The notes: a model not told the origin generated them from the sequence alone. Shown: positions 18,701 to 26,941, counted from the stretch's first letter. The stretch: 64,000 nt of DNA from Akkermansiaceae bacterium (GCA_028822935.1 JAPKCM010000001.1:1-64000), one strand, 5' to 3'. Numbers and translations: made by a program.

Positions 18701-19487
18701 TTGTTTCCTCATCTTTTGTGCCGAAGTAGCGGGTGCCTGTCTTGAGCGCGTCAAAGAAGGCCGGGGGCATTTTCTGGGAACTGCCAATGAGTTTAGCGAG
18801 GAGGGTCAGGGTGTTTTGATCGGGCGCTTTTTTGGCGGCATCGGAGAGGGCGAGGATTTCGCCGGGGCGGAGATATTGCGCTTGGGAATGTCCTTTGGCA
18901 CCGAGATTGGCGAGTTCGGGGCGGGGGTTCACCTGGACCTTGGCTCCGAGCTGTTGGATGATGCGGGAGAAGGCGATTTTGGCGTCGTTATCGGGGAGCT
19001 TTTCGAGAGCGTCTTTGACGGAGGTCCAGTTTCCAAGAATGACGTCGTGTCGGAGCGTCTTTACGTCTTCCTGATACTGTTTCAGCTTGGCTTGATTCTC
19101 CTTTTGCTTGAGCTGGGCGGGGGTTGATTTAGGTGGGTCGGCTTCTGGCGCGTCTTTGGGAGGGGCTGTGGGCTTGAGTTTATCGGCCTCTTTTTCGTCT
19201 CCTTTTTCGGTGAGGCGTTTGGCTTTAAGGCGGGCTTCGAGAATTCCCGAGGTGGTTCGATCGATGACGAGTTTTTGGAGAAGCTGAGTGCGGGTCTGCT
19301 CGGGCGTCTTTTGACTGCTGCTGCCACTGGGGCGGGCTCCTTGCAACTGCATCTGCGCGAGGATCTCCGCAGGGATATTTGTGGCTTCTATGGCATTTTT
19401 GCCGATTTGGACCGGAGAAATGACGAGAGCGGAGAGGGATGAAGCGAGGAGGAAGGGAAGGGTCAGGGCAAGGTGGCGAGAGGTCAT
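15705..19487 (-). CDS. Giant secreted, C-terminally anchored protein of a Bat-type operon
   Basis: 1260 residues. A signal peptide (LALTLPFLLASSLSALVISP) precedes a long, mostly helical, highly charged periplasmic region; residues about 90-130 are Lys/Glu/Pro-rich and look disordered. A single transmembrane helix (WIIAAALVIIAGSIFFLL, about 1158-1175) follows, then a basic RKK stop-transfer signal and a ~85-residue cytoplasmic tail. An aromatic-rich segment (SRYRSSYFYYSGYNQ) sits mid-protein. I recognise no named domain. It is the last gene of the minus-strand run that starts with moxR at 26841, downstream of the TPR gene. By position it could be a large periplasmic partner of the VWA proteins, comparable in role to BatD/E, but this is inference. 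Confidence 0.8.
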   Translation of the reverse strand: MTSRHLALTLPFLLASSLSALVISPVQIGKNAIEATNIPAEILAQMQLQGARPSGSSSQKTPEQTRTQLLQKLVIDRTTSGILEARLKAKRLTEKGDEKEADKLKPTAPPKDAPEADPPKSTPAQLKQKENQAKLKQYQEDVKTLRHDVILGNWTSVKDALEKLPDNDAKIAFSRIIQQLGAKVQVNPRPELANLGAKGHSQAQYLRPGEILALSDAAKKAPDQNTLTLLAKLIGSSQKMPPAFFDALKTGTRYFGTKDEETKHRTAELLITASKLDQVAVFLPDLEKAREEKKYASLNLLARFHAESHSSEKGKEHLPQAWGLSLEIIGEKKAPLNEKGIALYRALALVPELEGSTGKDWLTKTFSNAGGEGFEILAAVGTLAAQTREHGSPDFRLEQLKLQSAAAAALLGNEEVDLADWKEVLTLYVRNWNAEADRTKRLDTSTSLRPQSNYDPFGNIYYGRRPQQTFSRNVTPPIDSGDLLRTRPGHKWLANIDEPVRLDHFGVCASLFLKVKEESQAFPLLKNLASHRPEATEDLVREMIQVWAENNNPNQQSRYRSSYFYYSGYNQRAETIPLTRSKQERNLRKLSEFVKEVRGLALEDNFEDEFSDAFIQAHSQAEVWRVESLESVFGPVDELDPDTIASLLRRMRTNLARLWPNPKVQEQAKTKRKDKELEAQVLRGYAAANQLCHDALEKHTESWALEIQKASLSYERSNYQAKIASYPEHSANKRFALDDLADAAAKYAATLPLEDKKDESEEPFTTWFYASLGSPDLGALKADDQPVPSELPKIKAALDALPGEAKKRHLDSFAKTINARLANVSADLKYRFLEAALPITGEHERIEEASKVYQYYQDLVTEIELDTYVDGPDRISSTEPFGLFVNLRHTKEIERESGGFQRYLINQNNSRYSYNYGRPTEDYRDKFEKGARAVLSEHFEIVSITFHNSKVAARTDAEPGWTVTPYAYFLLKPKGPEIDSIPPLKIDLDFLDTSGYVVLPISSAAIPIEASQKASARPFRDLSLTMILDERESEAENKIYLEIRAQAHGLIPSLEELVKLEFDDLTVSDIEDRELQVEELDATTDDGAPLSTHEWRLTLAPEGDHLPTSFNFPEVLVKVSEKEDEGLLRQRYDDVDLVEVDNTTEIIAGEESQSWLAWIIAAALVIIAGSIFFLLRKKPEEEIITGPALPSTLTPVTLLTFLENIQKNTPLGDSEMEELKTSITTLKDRSFGPAANPPENDEIHAIAKQWQQAATPKKAA

Positions 19488-19505
19488 CTGGGTGATGAGG
19501 GGTGA

Positions 19506-19692
19506 TTAGAAATTGCGAAGCTTCACTTCGGGGAAGATTAAACGGGGCGAGAATCCCCGGCTTCTTTTGGGGACTCCGATATTAAGATCCTGAGCCGTCG
19601 GGTGGAGGGCCTTGGCCTGCTCCACGAGAGTCTTCGGTTTTCTTGCCGGGCTTGCTTCCAGGTTTCGGGCGACCGCCCGATTTGCATCCTTG
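19506..19692 (-). other. Probable displaced C-terminal extension of the TPR gene
   Basis: Immediately after the TPR gene stop the next frame is open for 62 codons up to 18 bp before the start of the 1260-residue gene. It reads as plausible protein (DANRAVARNLEASPARK, LVEQAKALHPTAQDLNIGVP, FSPRLIFPEVKLRNF). Removing one C from the CCCC run complementary to 19702-19705 would join it in frame to GLPIP of the TPR protein. Either a frameshift mutation, a sequence error or, less likely, chance. Confidence 0.4.
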
Positions 19693-20268
19693 TCATTGGT
19701 TGGGGATGGGAAGTCCGTAGAGTTCGGTGGGCTCGGCGCGCGCCAAGCGAATGGCGGCTTCGAGATCGTTGAGGTGTTTTTCTTTGTTGGAAGTGGTCTG
19801 TGCAAGAAGTTTGTATTCCTGGCGAGCCGCTTCGATTTCGGGCTCCCATTCGCTGGCGGGGAGGCCTTCGAGTTTCATGAGGTAGGTCATGTAGTAGCGG
19901 GAATTTGCGAGGGTCGAAAGGGCGTCTTCCTTAAGTTCGGAAGAGGCATTGGGGTCTGCGTTGAGCTCGGCGACCAGTTCCGCCAAATCTTCGCGGGCTT
20001 CGGGGAGTCCGCAGCTTTGCATTTTGGCTTTGGCGATCTCGAGCTGAATGCGGCGCGAATCATAGGTGCGGTCCTTTGGGAGTTTGGCGAGAGCCTTTTG
20101 GTAGAGTTCGACGGCGTTGGCCCAGTCTTCATCGGCGACCGCTTGGCGGGCATCCGTGAGGATATCTTCGGTGTGGTCGAGGGTAAGGTTCTCCTTACCG
20201 GGGCCAAAATGGTAGGCGGCGAAGCCGAGAGGGATGAGGAGCCAGAGGGTGGCAATGATAATTCTCAT
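19693..20268 (-). CDS. TPR-like periplasmic protein of the Bat-type operon
   Basis: 191 residues. An N-terminal hydrophobic signal or anchor (IIIATLWLLIPLGFAAY) is followed by helical repeats of TPR type (ADEDWANAVELYQKALAKLP, EIAKAKMQSCGLPEAREDL, ALSTLANSRYYMTYL). TPR proteins such as BatB/BatE-associated factors occur in MoxR-VWA operons and scaffold complexes at the inner membrane. The predicted end (PIPNQ) may be premature: an alternative frame continues for 62 codons directly after it (19506-19692). Confidence 0.75.
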   Translation of the reverse strand: MRIIIATLWLLIPLGFAAYHFGPGKENLTLDHTEDILTDARQAVADEDWANAVELYQKALAKLPKDRTYDSRRIQLEIAKAKMQSCGLPEAREDLAELVAELNADPNASSELKEDALSTLANSRYYMTYLMKLEGLPASEWEPEIEAARQEYKLLAQTTSNKEKHLNDLEAAIRLARAEPTELYGLPIPNQ

Positions 20269-20272
20269 AATG

Positions 20273-20458
20273 TTAATTATTTTTTCTTTGTAGCAGTAAG
20301 AGCAGGGGAACGAAAGGATGCTTTTTGAGGAAGCGGAAGGAGGGCTGGGATTTGTTCAGAGATTTCTCATCGGAGATCTCTTTTAGTGAAGTTGTTTTTC
20401 GAACAAGGATTCCGCATGCGAGTCCGACGACGATGGATAAAACGAGGGGAAGGTTCAT
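20273..20458 (-). CDS. Possible small membrane protein
   Basis: 61 codons ending 4 bp before the TPR gene start. It reads as one hydrophobic segment (NLPLVLSIVVGLACGILV) followed by a basic tail. It resembles nothing I know. The spacing within the operon favours a real gene, but the second half (KKHPFVPLLLLLQRKN) is low-complexity and may be chance. Confidence 0.35.
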   Translation of the reverse strand: MNLPLVLSIVVGLACGILVRKTTSLKEISDEKSLNKSQPSFRFLKKHPFVPLLLLLQRKNN

Positions 20459-20573
20459 GCAGAGGAGGAATCAGGTTAGCTGGTGTAGCAGCGTTGTTCG
20501 TTTTTGGAAAAAGTGGACCGGCTCAAAAAGGGATTTTGAAGCCCAATGAAGAGGTGGTGTTTCCTTGAGAGAA

Positions 20574-21815
20574 TTATTGAATGGGGAACTTTAGGTTTAT
20601 CGTTTTTCCTTTTCTAATGATCTGACAATCCAGCTTTGTCGGTTGTGGGTGCCGTTTGAGGAGGGTGCCGAAGAGTTGGGATTCGGTGAGGTTTTCTTTG
20701 AGCCCGTCAACTTCGATGAGGATGTCGCTTTTTAGGAAACCGGCGCGGAGGGTGAGCTGGTCTTTCCTGATTTTGAGACGGTAACGATCTTTGTCAGAGA
20801 GGGATTCGAGTTTCATCCCTCCGCCGATCCGGGCACGCATGGGCCAGGTGCCGACCCGGCGTGAAATGTCGGATTTCAGGCGCCAGTTGTTGGGGAGAAT
20901 AAGGGTGACTGGTCGAAGGATGCCTTTCCTCGTGATCAGAAGGGGGAGTTGGTCCTGGTCGCGGAGATGGTGGAGGGTCCAGGAAAAGTCGGCGGTTAAA
21001 ATGGGCGTGTCGCCATCTACGAGGAGGATTTCGTCGCCGGGTTGGAGGCGGGCTTTCGCGGCGGGGCTGTCTGGAAGAATTTTTGCGCTCGTGGTGGGTT
21101 TGGAATCATGGAACACGATGCCGACGGTTTCGGGTTCCGGAATGGGGTGGCTGAGCCGGAGAGGAAGAGGCTTCTTTTGATCGCGATAGACGGCTTTGGG
21201 TCCGTCGCCGATTTGATGGCAGTGGACGTAGGAGGGAACGACTTTCCCCTGCCAGTCGAGATCGGGTTTGAAGTTGCGTTGGTGTTTCGCGATTTTGGGG
21301 GATTTCGAGTGGGGTTTTGTAAGAGAGAGGGCGGGGTTGCTTTCCTTTCAGACGGGCTTTGTTCTTGGGGTAGAATTTGTGAAGAGAGAGGGCGGCGGTG
21401 AGGCTGGCTTTGAAGCCTTTGATTGATTTCTGGGCAGGATCTTTTTGATGTTTCCATGAGCCAAAGCGTCCGTAGGTGGTGCCATCGGCGTTGAGGATGA
21501 GGGCGGAGAGGGAGAGGTCGTAGTCGAACTGGAAGCGTGAGAGATCGAGCGAGTTCGTGTCGATGAGGCGGAGGCAGACGAATTGATCGAGGAGGGGAGA
21601 GAGCTGGTGATTTCTCAATTGATGCTTACGCAGGCGAGGCAGGGGACGCAGCGGAGGACGACGAGGACGGGTTTCTTTTCGGTCTTGGCTTTTGCGAAGG
21701 CGGCGTCGACATCGTTGTAAATCCACCGGTCGTTCTTGGCCATGCTCTCCTTGGCAGCGCGAACGGATCCTTCGCGATCTTTAAGGGTATCTGCGAGGCT
21801 GATGAGAGGGATCAA
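20574..21815 (-). pseudogene. Thioredoxin-fold plus PDZ domain protein, broken by two frameshifts
   Basis: One family can be followed through three frames. Frame 1 (21815 to 21615): a signal-like start (MIPLISLADTL), KNDRWIYNDVDAAFAKAKTE, then the thioredoxin-like core KPVLVVLRCVPCLAC with a C-x-x-C. Frame 2 (about 21612 to 21300): LSPLLDQFVCLRLIDTNSLD, FQFDYDLSLSALILNADGTT, YGRFGSWKHQ. Frame 3 (about 21300 to 20574): DLDWQGKVVPSYVHCHQIGD, a PDZ domain (KILPDSPAAKARLQPGDEIL, DGDTPILTADFSWTLH), SDISRRVGTWPMRAR and a second PDZ-like end. The second shift is at the G5 run 21297-21301: deleting one base restores the frame. The first is near 21615-21622. The intact family would be a periplasmic redox protein with PDZ domains. 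It lies directly downstream of the VWA genes. Confidence 0.75.
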
Positions 21816-21847
21816 GAGGAGGAGAAATCGTTTTATGGTGAGGGCTG

Positions 21848-22852
21848 TTAGAGCTGCTGGGTCATTCTGGATTCCGAGTTTCCGGGGTTGAAGGAAGTCG
21901 TAAGAAAGCGAAGGAAAAGAGGGAGGATTGCGAGGATGAGGGCGGAGACTGCTCCTGCGATGAGGGCGTATTCGCGGAGGGTGAGTTTGAGGCCCTTCTT
22001 ATCGGTATCGAGGGTGCCCATGCGGGCGAGCATCGAAGTGGGGATGTGCTTGAGGTTGCCATCGTGATATTCGCCACCGAGGCGGGAGGCGATTTGCTGG
22101 AGGGCGCCGACATCCTGGCGGGAGTTGCGGCCATCGATCATGGAGCCTTTTGAGGGGTTGCCGACCCCAAGAACGAGCGCGCCGCTGATGGATGGAGGCA
22201 TCTTGGGCATGCCGGTGGCGGGGACGGTGTCGCCATCGCTGACGAGAAGGAGGGTGGTGGAATCGGCGGGCCAATCGCGGGCGATGCGGGCGGCTTCTTC
22301 AAGGCCATCGAAGAGGCGGGTTTTGCCGGTGGGGAAGACGGACGAAAGAGGGAGGCCGTCGAGGAAGTTGAGGATGACTTCAAGGTCGCGGGATTCCTGG
22401 ACGACGGGTTTGGCTCCGTTGTAGACGGCGACCATGGTGATGTGGAGTTTTTCGTCGGTGGTCCTTTTTAAGAGGGATTGGACGAGGTCGGCGGCGCGCT
22501 TGGTGCGGGAGACTCCAGTGCCATCTCCGGAATCCTGAAGTCTCATGGAAGGGGAAACGTCGACGACGAGCATGAGGTGGCGTCGTTCCTTTGCTTCGAC
22601 TTCCTTCATCTTGGATCGATGAGCCTTGGGCTCGATGAGCATTAGGGTGACGAGAGACCAGGAAAGTCCGGTGAGGGAAAGGACTCGCAGGATGGGAGCG
22701 AGGTAAGCGAGTGAGGAGAATTTGCCATCGGGTCCGAAGGCCAGGTGCTGGGTTTTTTTGACTCGAAAGGCGTGGAGGATCTCCGCTCCAGTCGCGAGAA
22801 TGAGAACAGCGATAGCCGTGAGGATCGAGGGCATGGGGATCTGATCTACCAT
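21848..22852 (-). CDS. VWA-domain membrane protein (BatA/BatB-like)
   Basis: 334 residues. Two N-terminal hydrophobic segments (ILTAIAVLILATGAEIL and LAPILRVLSLTGLSWSLVTL) precede a von Willebrand A domain with the MIDAS motif DVSPSM, then TLLLVSDGDTVP and GALVLGVGNP. A C-terminal helix (YALIAGAVSALILAILPLFL) closes it. This is the topology of Bat-type VWA proteins, which display a metal-dependent binding domain at the membrane and work with MoxR ATPases. Its start overlaps the end of the preceding VWA gene by 7 bp, so the two are coupled. Confidence 0.88.
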   Translation of the reverse strand: MVDQIPMPSILTAIAVLILATGAEILHAFRVKKTQHLAFGPDGKFSSLAYLAPILRVLSLTGLSWSLVTLMLIEPKAHRSKMKEVEAKERRHLMLVVDVSPSMRLQDSGDGTGVSRTKRAADLVQSLLKRTTDEKLHITMVAVYNGAKPVVQESRDLEVILNFLDGLPLSSVFPTGKTRLFDGLEEAARIARDWPADSTTLLLVSDGDTVPATGMPKMPPSISGALVLGVGNPSKGSMIDGRNSRQDVGALQQIASRLGGEYHDGNLKHIPTSMLARMGTLDTDKKGLKLTLREYALIAGAVSALILAILPLFLRFLTTSFNPGNSESRMTQQL

Positions 22853-23763
22853 GGCGAATATCGGAGTCCGAAGAGGGTGAGGAGAAAGGCTCCGAGAATG
22901 GAGAGGCCGGCGATGGTCCAGGGGCGGAAGTGGTCGACGGGGTCGGGGGTGAGGCGAACGAGAGAAGCTTGTGCCATTCCATCGATTTTTCTGAAAATAG
23001 AATCGAGGGCCGCGGGGTCTCCTGCGGCGAAGGTTTGGCCGCCGGTGATGGAGGAAATGACGGAGACTTCGGCGGGGGCGTCGCCGCCACCGATGTGGAC
23101 GGCATAAACGGTGATATTATTTTCGGCGAGCGATTGGGCGATTTTGACATCGTTGCCATTGGAGAGATCGAAGCTCTGTCCATCGGAGAGGAGGACGATC
23201 ATGCGGTCACCGACTTCAGATTCGAGGAGGTATTTTTCGGCCTGCTTGAGTGCCTTACCTATGGAGGTGCCGCCACTGAACCAATTGGGGAGCTTGCTGG
23301 GGTGGAGGAAAGGAGGGGCGTAGCGGAAGGCAGAGACGTCGGTGGTGAGGGGGACCCAGCGGAGGTTGTCGTCGCCAAAGACGAGGAGAGAAAAGGCGTC
23401 GCCTTTTCGGTAAGTGAGGAATTCGTTGAGCGAATCCATTGCGACCTCGTAGCGATCTTGTTCTCCAAAAGAGGCGATCATGGAACCTGAGACATCGAGA
23501 CAGAACATGATGTTGGTGAGCTCACGTTCGCTTTTTGGGCGCTCGAATTGTCGGGGTCCGGCGACGAGAATGATGAAAGTGGCGAGGAGGAGAGCCGGGA
23601 GTGAGTTGACGAGGTTGAGAGTGCGGGAGAGCCACTTTGAGTGAGTTGTTTCCTGATGGTCGAAAGGAAGCGCGAGGGCACGGGCGTGGGTTCGCCATTG
23701 GAACACGATCAGGAGGATCGGGATGGCGAGCGCGAGGAGCGCGATTGGATAGGCGAAGGACAA
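22846..23763 (-). CDS. VWA-domain membrane protein (BatA-like)
   Basis: 305 residues with N-terminal membrane segments (FAYPIALLALAIPILLIVF and LVNSLPALLLATFIILVAG), a VWA domain with a perfect MIDAS DVSGSM, GGTSIGKALKQAEKYLLE and DRMIVLLSDGQSFDLSNG, and a C-terminal helix (WTIAGLSILGAFLLTLFGL). It is the first of two tandem VWA genes; heteromeric BatA/BatB complexes are known from Bacteroides and Leptospira relatives. Overlaps the next gene by 7 bp. Confidence 0.9.
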   Translation of the reverse strand: MSFAYPIALLALAIPILLIVFQWRTHARALALPFDHQETTHSKWLSRTLNLVNSLPALLLATFIILVAGPRQFERPKSERELTNIMFCLDVSGSMIASFGEQDRYEVAMDSLNEFLTYRKGDAFSLLVFGDDNLRWVPLTTDVSAFRYAPPFLHPSKLPNWFSGGTSIGKALKQAEKYLLESEVGDRMIVLLSDGQSFDLSNGNDVKIAQSLAENNITVYAVHIGGGDAPAEVSVISSITGGQTFAAGDPAALDSIFRKIDGMAQASLVRLTPDPVDHFRPWTIAGLSILGAFLLTLFGLRYSPW

Positions 23764-23929
23764 GGGAAGATTGAGGAGTGAATTGCTTGGCTGGGGAGTT
23801 TAACCGTAACCGGAGTGAAACGGAAATAGGTAACGGCAAATTTCGCAGATTAAGACTGATGGTTGGGGGTGGATTGACCACAGAGAGCGCAGAGGAAGCT
23901 GAGCCTTGGTTGAAGGAATGGCTCTGTGT
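23764..23929. repeat. Intergenic segment carrying two dispersed short repeats
   Basis: Positions 23844-23865 are identical over 22 bp to 25626-25647 (core GCAGATTAAGACTGATGG). Positions 23876-23917 match 49914-49955 at roughly 33 of 42 positions (GACCACAGA..GCGCAGA..AGCTGA). They interrupt the otherwise tight Bat-type operon. Confidence 0.6.
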
Positions 23930-24739
23930 TTAGGGTTTCTCGATCTGGGATTTAGAGTTTGCCCGATAGGGCTCGAGGAGCGGGAGGATGTCCTTGTGGG
24001 TGAGTTCGGGGTTGGGGGCGTGGAGCCATTGCTCGAGTTTTAGGATGAGGGGGGAGGCATCCGGGTGGGTGCGGAGTTGAATGAGGGCTTTGGCGGGGGA
24101 GAGGTTTTGGAGGTTGGGGAGTTTTTGTTTCCAGTGACCGATGATGAGGCGTTCGAGTTGGGCGCGGTCGTTGTCGGGGAGGTCGCCTTTTGAGGCGGAG
24201 CTGACGAGGCGGTTGAGCTTTTCGTGGAGAGTGGGCTCGGGTGTGGGCGGAGCTGGGGGAGGGGGCAGTTTTTTGCGGTAGAGCAGGATGATGAGGAAGC
24301 CGAGGAGCCAGAGGATGCTGAGAATGAGGATGAGGAGGCGGTAGCCGCCTAGGCGATCGGGGTCGTTTGGTTTGAGGGCTTCGGGTGGGGGAAGGCTGTC
24401 GAGAGGATGTCGGGTAGTAATTTCGATTTGGGAATCAAATGCGGAGAGGGCGTCACCATTTGTGTAGTGAAGGTAAGCGGAGAGTTGGTGGGTGCCGGGG
24501 TCGAGGCCGTAGACTTCGAGGTCGTAGCGGAAGCCATCGGCTGCGGGTTTGATCTCGAGGAGGCGGATGACGAGTGAGCCTTCGCGGTTTTTCTGCGGAA
24601 TGGGTTCGACTTTGGCACCGGGGATGTAGAGGTCGGTGATGGTGGTGGGGAGGCCGAGAGGAGACGAACTTTGAACAGTGGGATCTGAACAGTGAGCTTT
24701 GAAGGTGAGGAAGATGAAGAGAAGGATGAGTCTGTTCAT
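23930..24739 (-). CDS. Bat-operon membrane protein, DUF4381-like C-terminal part
   Basis: 269 residues. Signal peptide (LILLFIFLTFKAHC, possibly cleaved before SDP) and a beta-rich periplasmic domain (VIRLLEIKPAADGFRYDLEV, THQLSAYLHYTNGD). A transmembrane helix follows (YRLLILILSILWLLGFLIIL, about 135-154), then a Pro-rich linker and a cytoplasmic helical tail (LHEKLNRLVSSASKGDLPD, LSPAKALIQLR). The tail resembles the DUF4381-type proteins that sit between DUF58 and VWA genes in Bat operons. It overlaps the DUF58 gene by 4 bp. Confidence 0.7.
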   Translation of the reverse strand: MNRLILLFIFLTFKAHCSDPTVQSSSPLGLPTTITDLYIPGAKVEPIPQKNREGSLVIRLLEIKPAADGFRYDLEVYGLDPGTHQLSAYLHYTNGDALSAFDSQIEITTRHPLDSLPPPEALKPNDPDRLGGYRLLILILSILWLLGFLIILLYRKKLPPPPAPPTPEPTLHEKLNRLVSSASKGDLPDNDRAQLERLIIGHWKQKLPNLQNLSPAKALIQLRTHPDASPLILKLEQWLHAPNPELTHKDILPLLEPYRANSKSQIEKP

Positions 24740-25584
24740 CGGGCGAGGAGGTTGCGGGATTGGAGGAAGAGGCGGAGGGAGGCGAGGTAGGGACGGTCGG
24801 TGTGGATCGTGAAATGATCGATGGAAGCGCGTTTGAGTTCGGATGTTTTTTCTTCGAGCGAGGTGAATTGCTTTTTGGAAGAGATGGTGAATTGGCGGCC
24901 GGTTTCGACTTCTCGTCCTCGGATGAGCCCGGCTCCGGGGAGGGATTCTTCGGCGGGGTCTCGTAGGAGGAGGACGGCGAGGTCGTGTTTGTGCCCGAGG
25001 AGTTTGAGGGCGGGGATGGCGCCGGGATCGTGGAGGTCGGAGAGGACGAAGATGAGGCTGCGTTCGCGGAGGGAAGGATTCAGCGAGAGAAGCTTACTGG
25101 AAAGTTGGGTGGACTCAGCGAAGTCGTAGGTGCGGAGTTCGTGGAGCCATTGGAGGATGGTTTCGCGGGAGAGTGAGGGCTTGATGTTGATCTCGCGGGA
25201 TCCGCCGCCGAGCATGCCTACAGGGGAGACGCGGTCGAGGCAGGCGAGACCGAGGCCGCCGGCGATTTGGACGGCAAGTTCGTATTTTGAGTGCTTCGTG
25301 GAAGCGAGGGTCATGGAGGCTGAGGTATCGACGATGAACCAGACGGGGAGACTTTTGGGAGATTCGAATTCTTTGACGTGGGTGACGCCGGTGCGAGCGG
25401 TGACTCGCCAGTCGATACTTTTGACGGGGTCGCCCGGGACGTAGGGGCGTGACTGAACGAATTCGAGGCCCTGGCCGAGGAAGGGGGAGCGATCGGTTCC
25501 GTAGGAAAGCGAATCGGCAAGACGCTTTACCGCGAGTAGGAATTGGCGGGAGTCGAGGGGCTGGGTTGATTCGAGTTTAGGCAT
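24736..25584 (-). CDS. DUF58-domain protein of the Bat-type operon
   Basis: 282 residues. The DUF58 signature is clear: GQGLEFVQSRPYVPGDPVKS followed by IDWRVTARTG, then a VWA-like fold with VWFIVDTSASM and SLIFVLSDLHDPGA. DUF58 proteins are the usual partners of MoxR AAA+ ATPases, and the gene lies directly downstream of moxR. No membrane segment is seen. The stop overlaps the next start by 4 bp. Confidence 0.92.
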   Translation of the reverse strand: MPKLESTQPLDSRQFLLAVKRLADSLSYGTDRSPFLGQGLEFVQSRPYVPGDPVKSIDWRVTARTGVTHVKEFESPKSLPVWFIVDTSASMTLASTKHSKYELAVQIAGGLGLACLDRVSPVGMLGGGSREINIKPSLSRETILQWLHELRTYDFAESTQLSSKLLSLNPSLRERSLIFVLSDLHDPGAIPALKLLGHKHDLAVLLLRDPAEESLPGAGLIRGREVETGRQFTISSKKQFTSLEEKTSELKRASIDHFTIHTDRPYLASLRLFLQSRNLLAR

Positions 25585-25848
25585 TATTTAGAGCAAGGAG
25601 GGGGACTTGAAAGGGGAGGTTTATCCGCAGATTAAGACTGATGGTTGAGGAGGGGATGAACATTTAACACTCAAGTCTGAACTACTTGGTTGGGGGCTAG
25701 ATTTGGGCTGTTTTGGCTACGAGGCGTTTTCCTGAAATCATGAGAAGAGAGGTCGCTATCGATGTGGTGATGAAGGTCAGCAAATAGAAGCCTGATTTTC
25801 ATCATCGGATCGTGTCGGATATTCAGAGGCTAAGAGCCTCTGCTACGA
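25585..25848. repeat. 264-bp gap in the Bat-type operon with a dispersed repeat and a hairpin
   Basis: Contains the 22-bp repeat copy at 25626-25647 and a hairpin CAGAGGCTAAGAGCCTCTG at 25827-25845, just after the moxR stop. The hairpin lacks a U-tract, so it may attenuate or stabilise the message rather than terminate it. Confidence 0.45.
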
Positions 25849-26841
25849 TTATGAGATTGAGGCGTCGAGGATTTCTTGGAGGACTTGTTTGGCGGTGCGG
25901 CCTTCGGCGAGGGCTTCGTAGGAGAGCCGGATTCGGTGGAGGCAGACGTCTTCGGCGAGGGCGAAGAGGTCTTCGGGGATGGCGTAGTTGCGGCCGTGGA
26001 TGAGGGCGCGGGCGCGGGAGGCTTTGAGGAGTGAGATGCCGGCGCGAGGGGAGCAGCCGAGTTCGAGTTCGGGGTGCTTGCGGGTGCGCTCGACGATGTC
26101 GACGACGTGCTTGAGGAGGACTTCGCTGACGTGGATGTTGTGCGTTGCCTCCATGGCATCGATGAGGTCCTGAGGAGTGCCTACTGCGTCATCGGTGACG
26201 AGGTCGAACTCGGTTCGGGCGACGGCCCCATCGCCTTTTTTCTCCACTCCGAGGTTCATGTTTCGGCGGAGGATTTCTTCTTCTTCTTCGATGGTGGGGT
26301 AATCGAGACGGTGGCAAAGCATGAAGCGGTCGAGCTGGGCTTCGGGGAGTTCGAAGGTTCCCGATTGCTCGATGGGGTTCTGCGTCGCGATGACGAGGAA
26401 GGGCGTGGGGAGGGAGAAGGTTTCGCTGCCGAGGGTCACTTTTCGCTCCTGCATTGCTTCGAGAAGGGCTCCCTGGACCTTGGGCGCGGCTCGATTGATC
26501 TCATCGGTGAGGAGGAGGTTGGTGAAAATGGGGCCCCGGTGGGTGCGGAATTCGCCTGTCTTGCTATCGAGGATCTCGGTTCCGAGGATGTCGGAGGGGA
26601 GGAGGTCAATGGTGAACTGGACGCGGCTGAAGTCGAGGTGCAGGGCTTTCGAGATCGTGTTGACCAGAAGGGTCTTCGCGAGGCCGGGCATGCCTTCCAA
26701 CAGGAGGTGGCCGGAGGTGAGGAGGGCGATGATGGTTCGTTCAACGACGACGTCCTGTCCGACCACGATTTGGCCGACGCGCTCGCGGATGTTGTGAAGA
26801 TAAGTGGCGATAGCCTCTGGAGAGGCGGAATTGGTGCTCAT
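25849..26841 (-). CDS. MoxR-family AAA+ ATPase
   Basis: 330 residues, typical length. Walker A GMPGLAKT at 50-57, Walker B with LLLTDEINRA, sensor region IATQNPIEQSGT, LPEAQLDRFM arginine-finger area and the C-terminal lid (SPRAGISLLKASRARAL). MoxR ATPases act as chaperones that load metals or assemble complexes together with VWA and DUF58 partners, here encoded downstream on the same strand. Cytoplasmic. Confidence 0.95.
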   Translation of the reverse strand: MSTNSASPEAIATYLHNIRERVGQIVVGQDVVVERTIIALLTSGHLLLEGMPGLAKTLLVNTISKALHLDFSRVQFTIDLLPSDILGTEILDSKTGEFRTHRGPIFTNLLLTDEINRAAPKVQGALLEAMQERKVTLGSETFSLPTPFLVIATQNPIEQSGTFELPEAQLDRFMLCHRLDYPTIEEEEEILRRNMNLGVEKKGDGAVARTEFDLVTDDAVGTPQDLIDAMEATHNIHVSEVLLKHVVDIVERTRKHPELELGCSPRAGISLLKASRARALIHGRNYAIPEDLFALAEDVCLHRIRLSYEALAEGRTAKQVLQEILDASIS

Positions 26842-26941
26842 GAAATCAAGTGCTTGAAAGGGATTGCGGTGTGACCTTCAGGAGTAAGCGTCCGAAGGAG
26901 GGGTTTTTTGTTTAGCTTTTTTAGCTCCCGGAGGTCGGGGA

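Noticed and set aside
21615-21617. In-frame TGA after the CVPCLAC motif of the thioredoxin-PDZ gene as a second selenocysteine site
   Set aside because: The reading frame after the TGA does not continue the protein; homology resumes only in another frame, so this is a frameshift.
26074-26874. 266-codon plus-strand open frame
   Set aside because: Antisense to moxR, Glu/Gly-rich shadow sequence.
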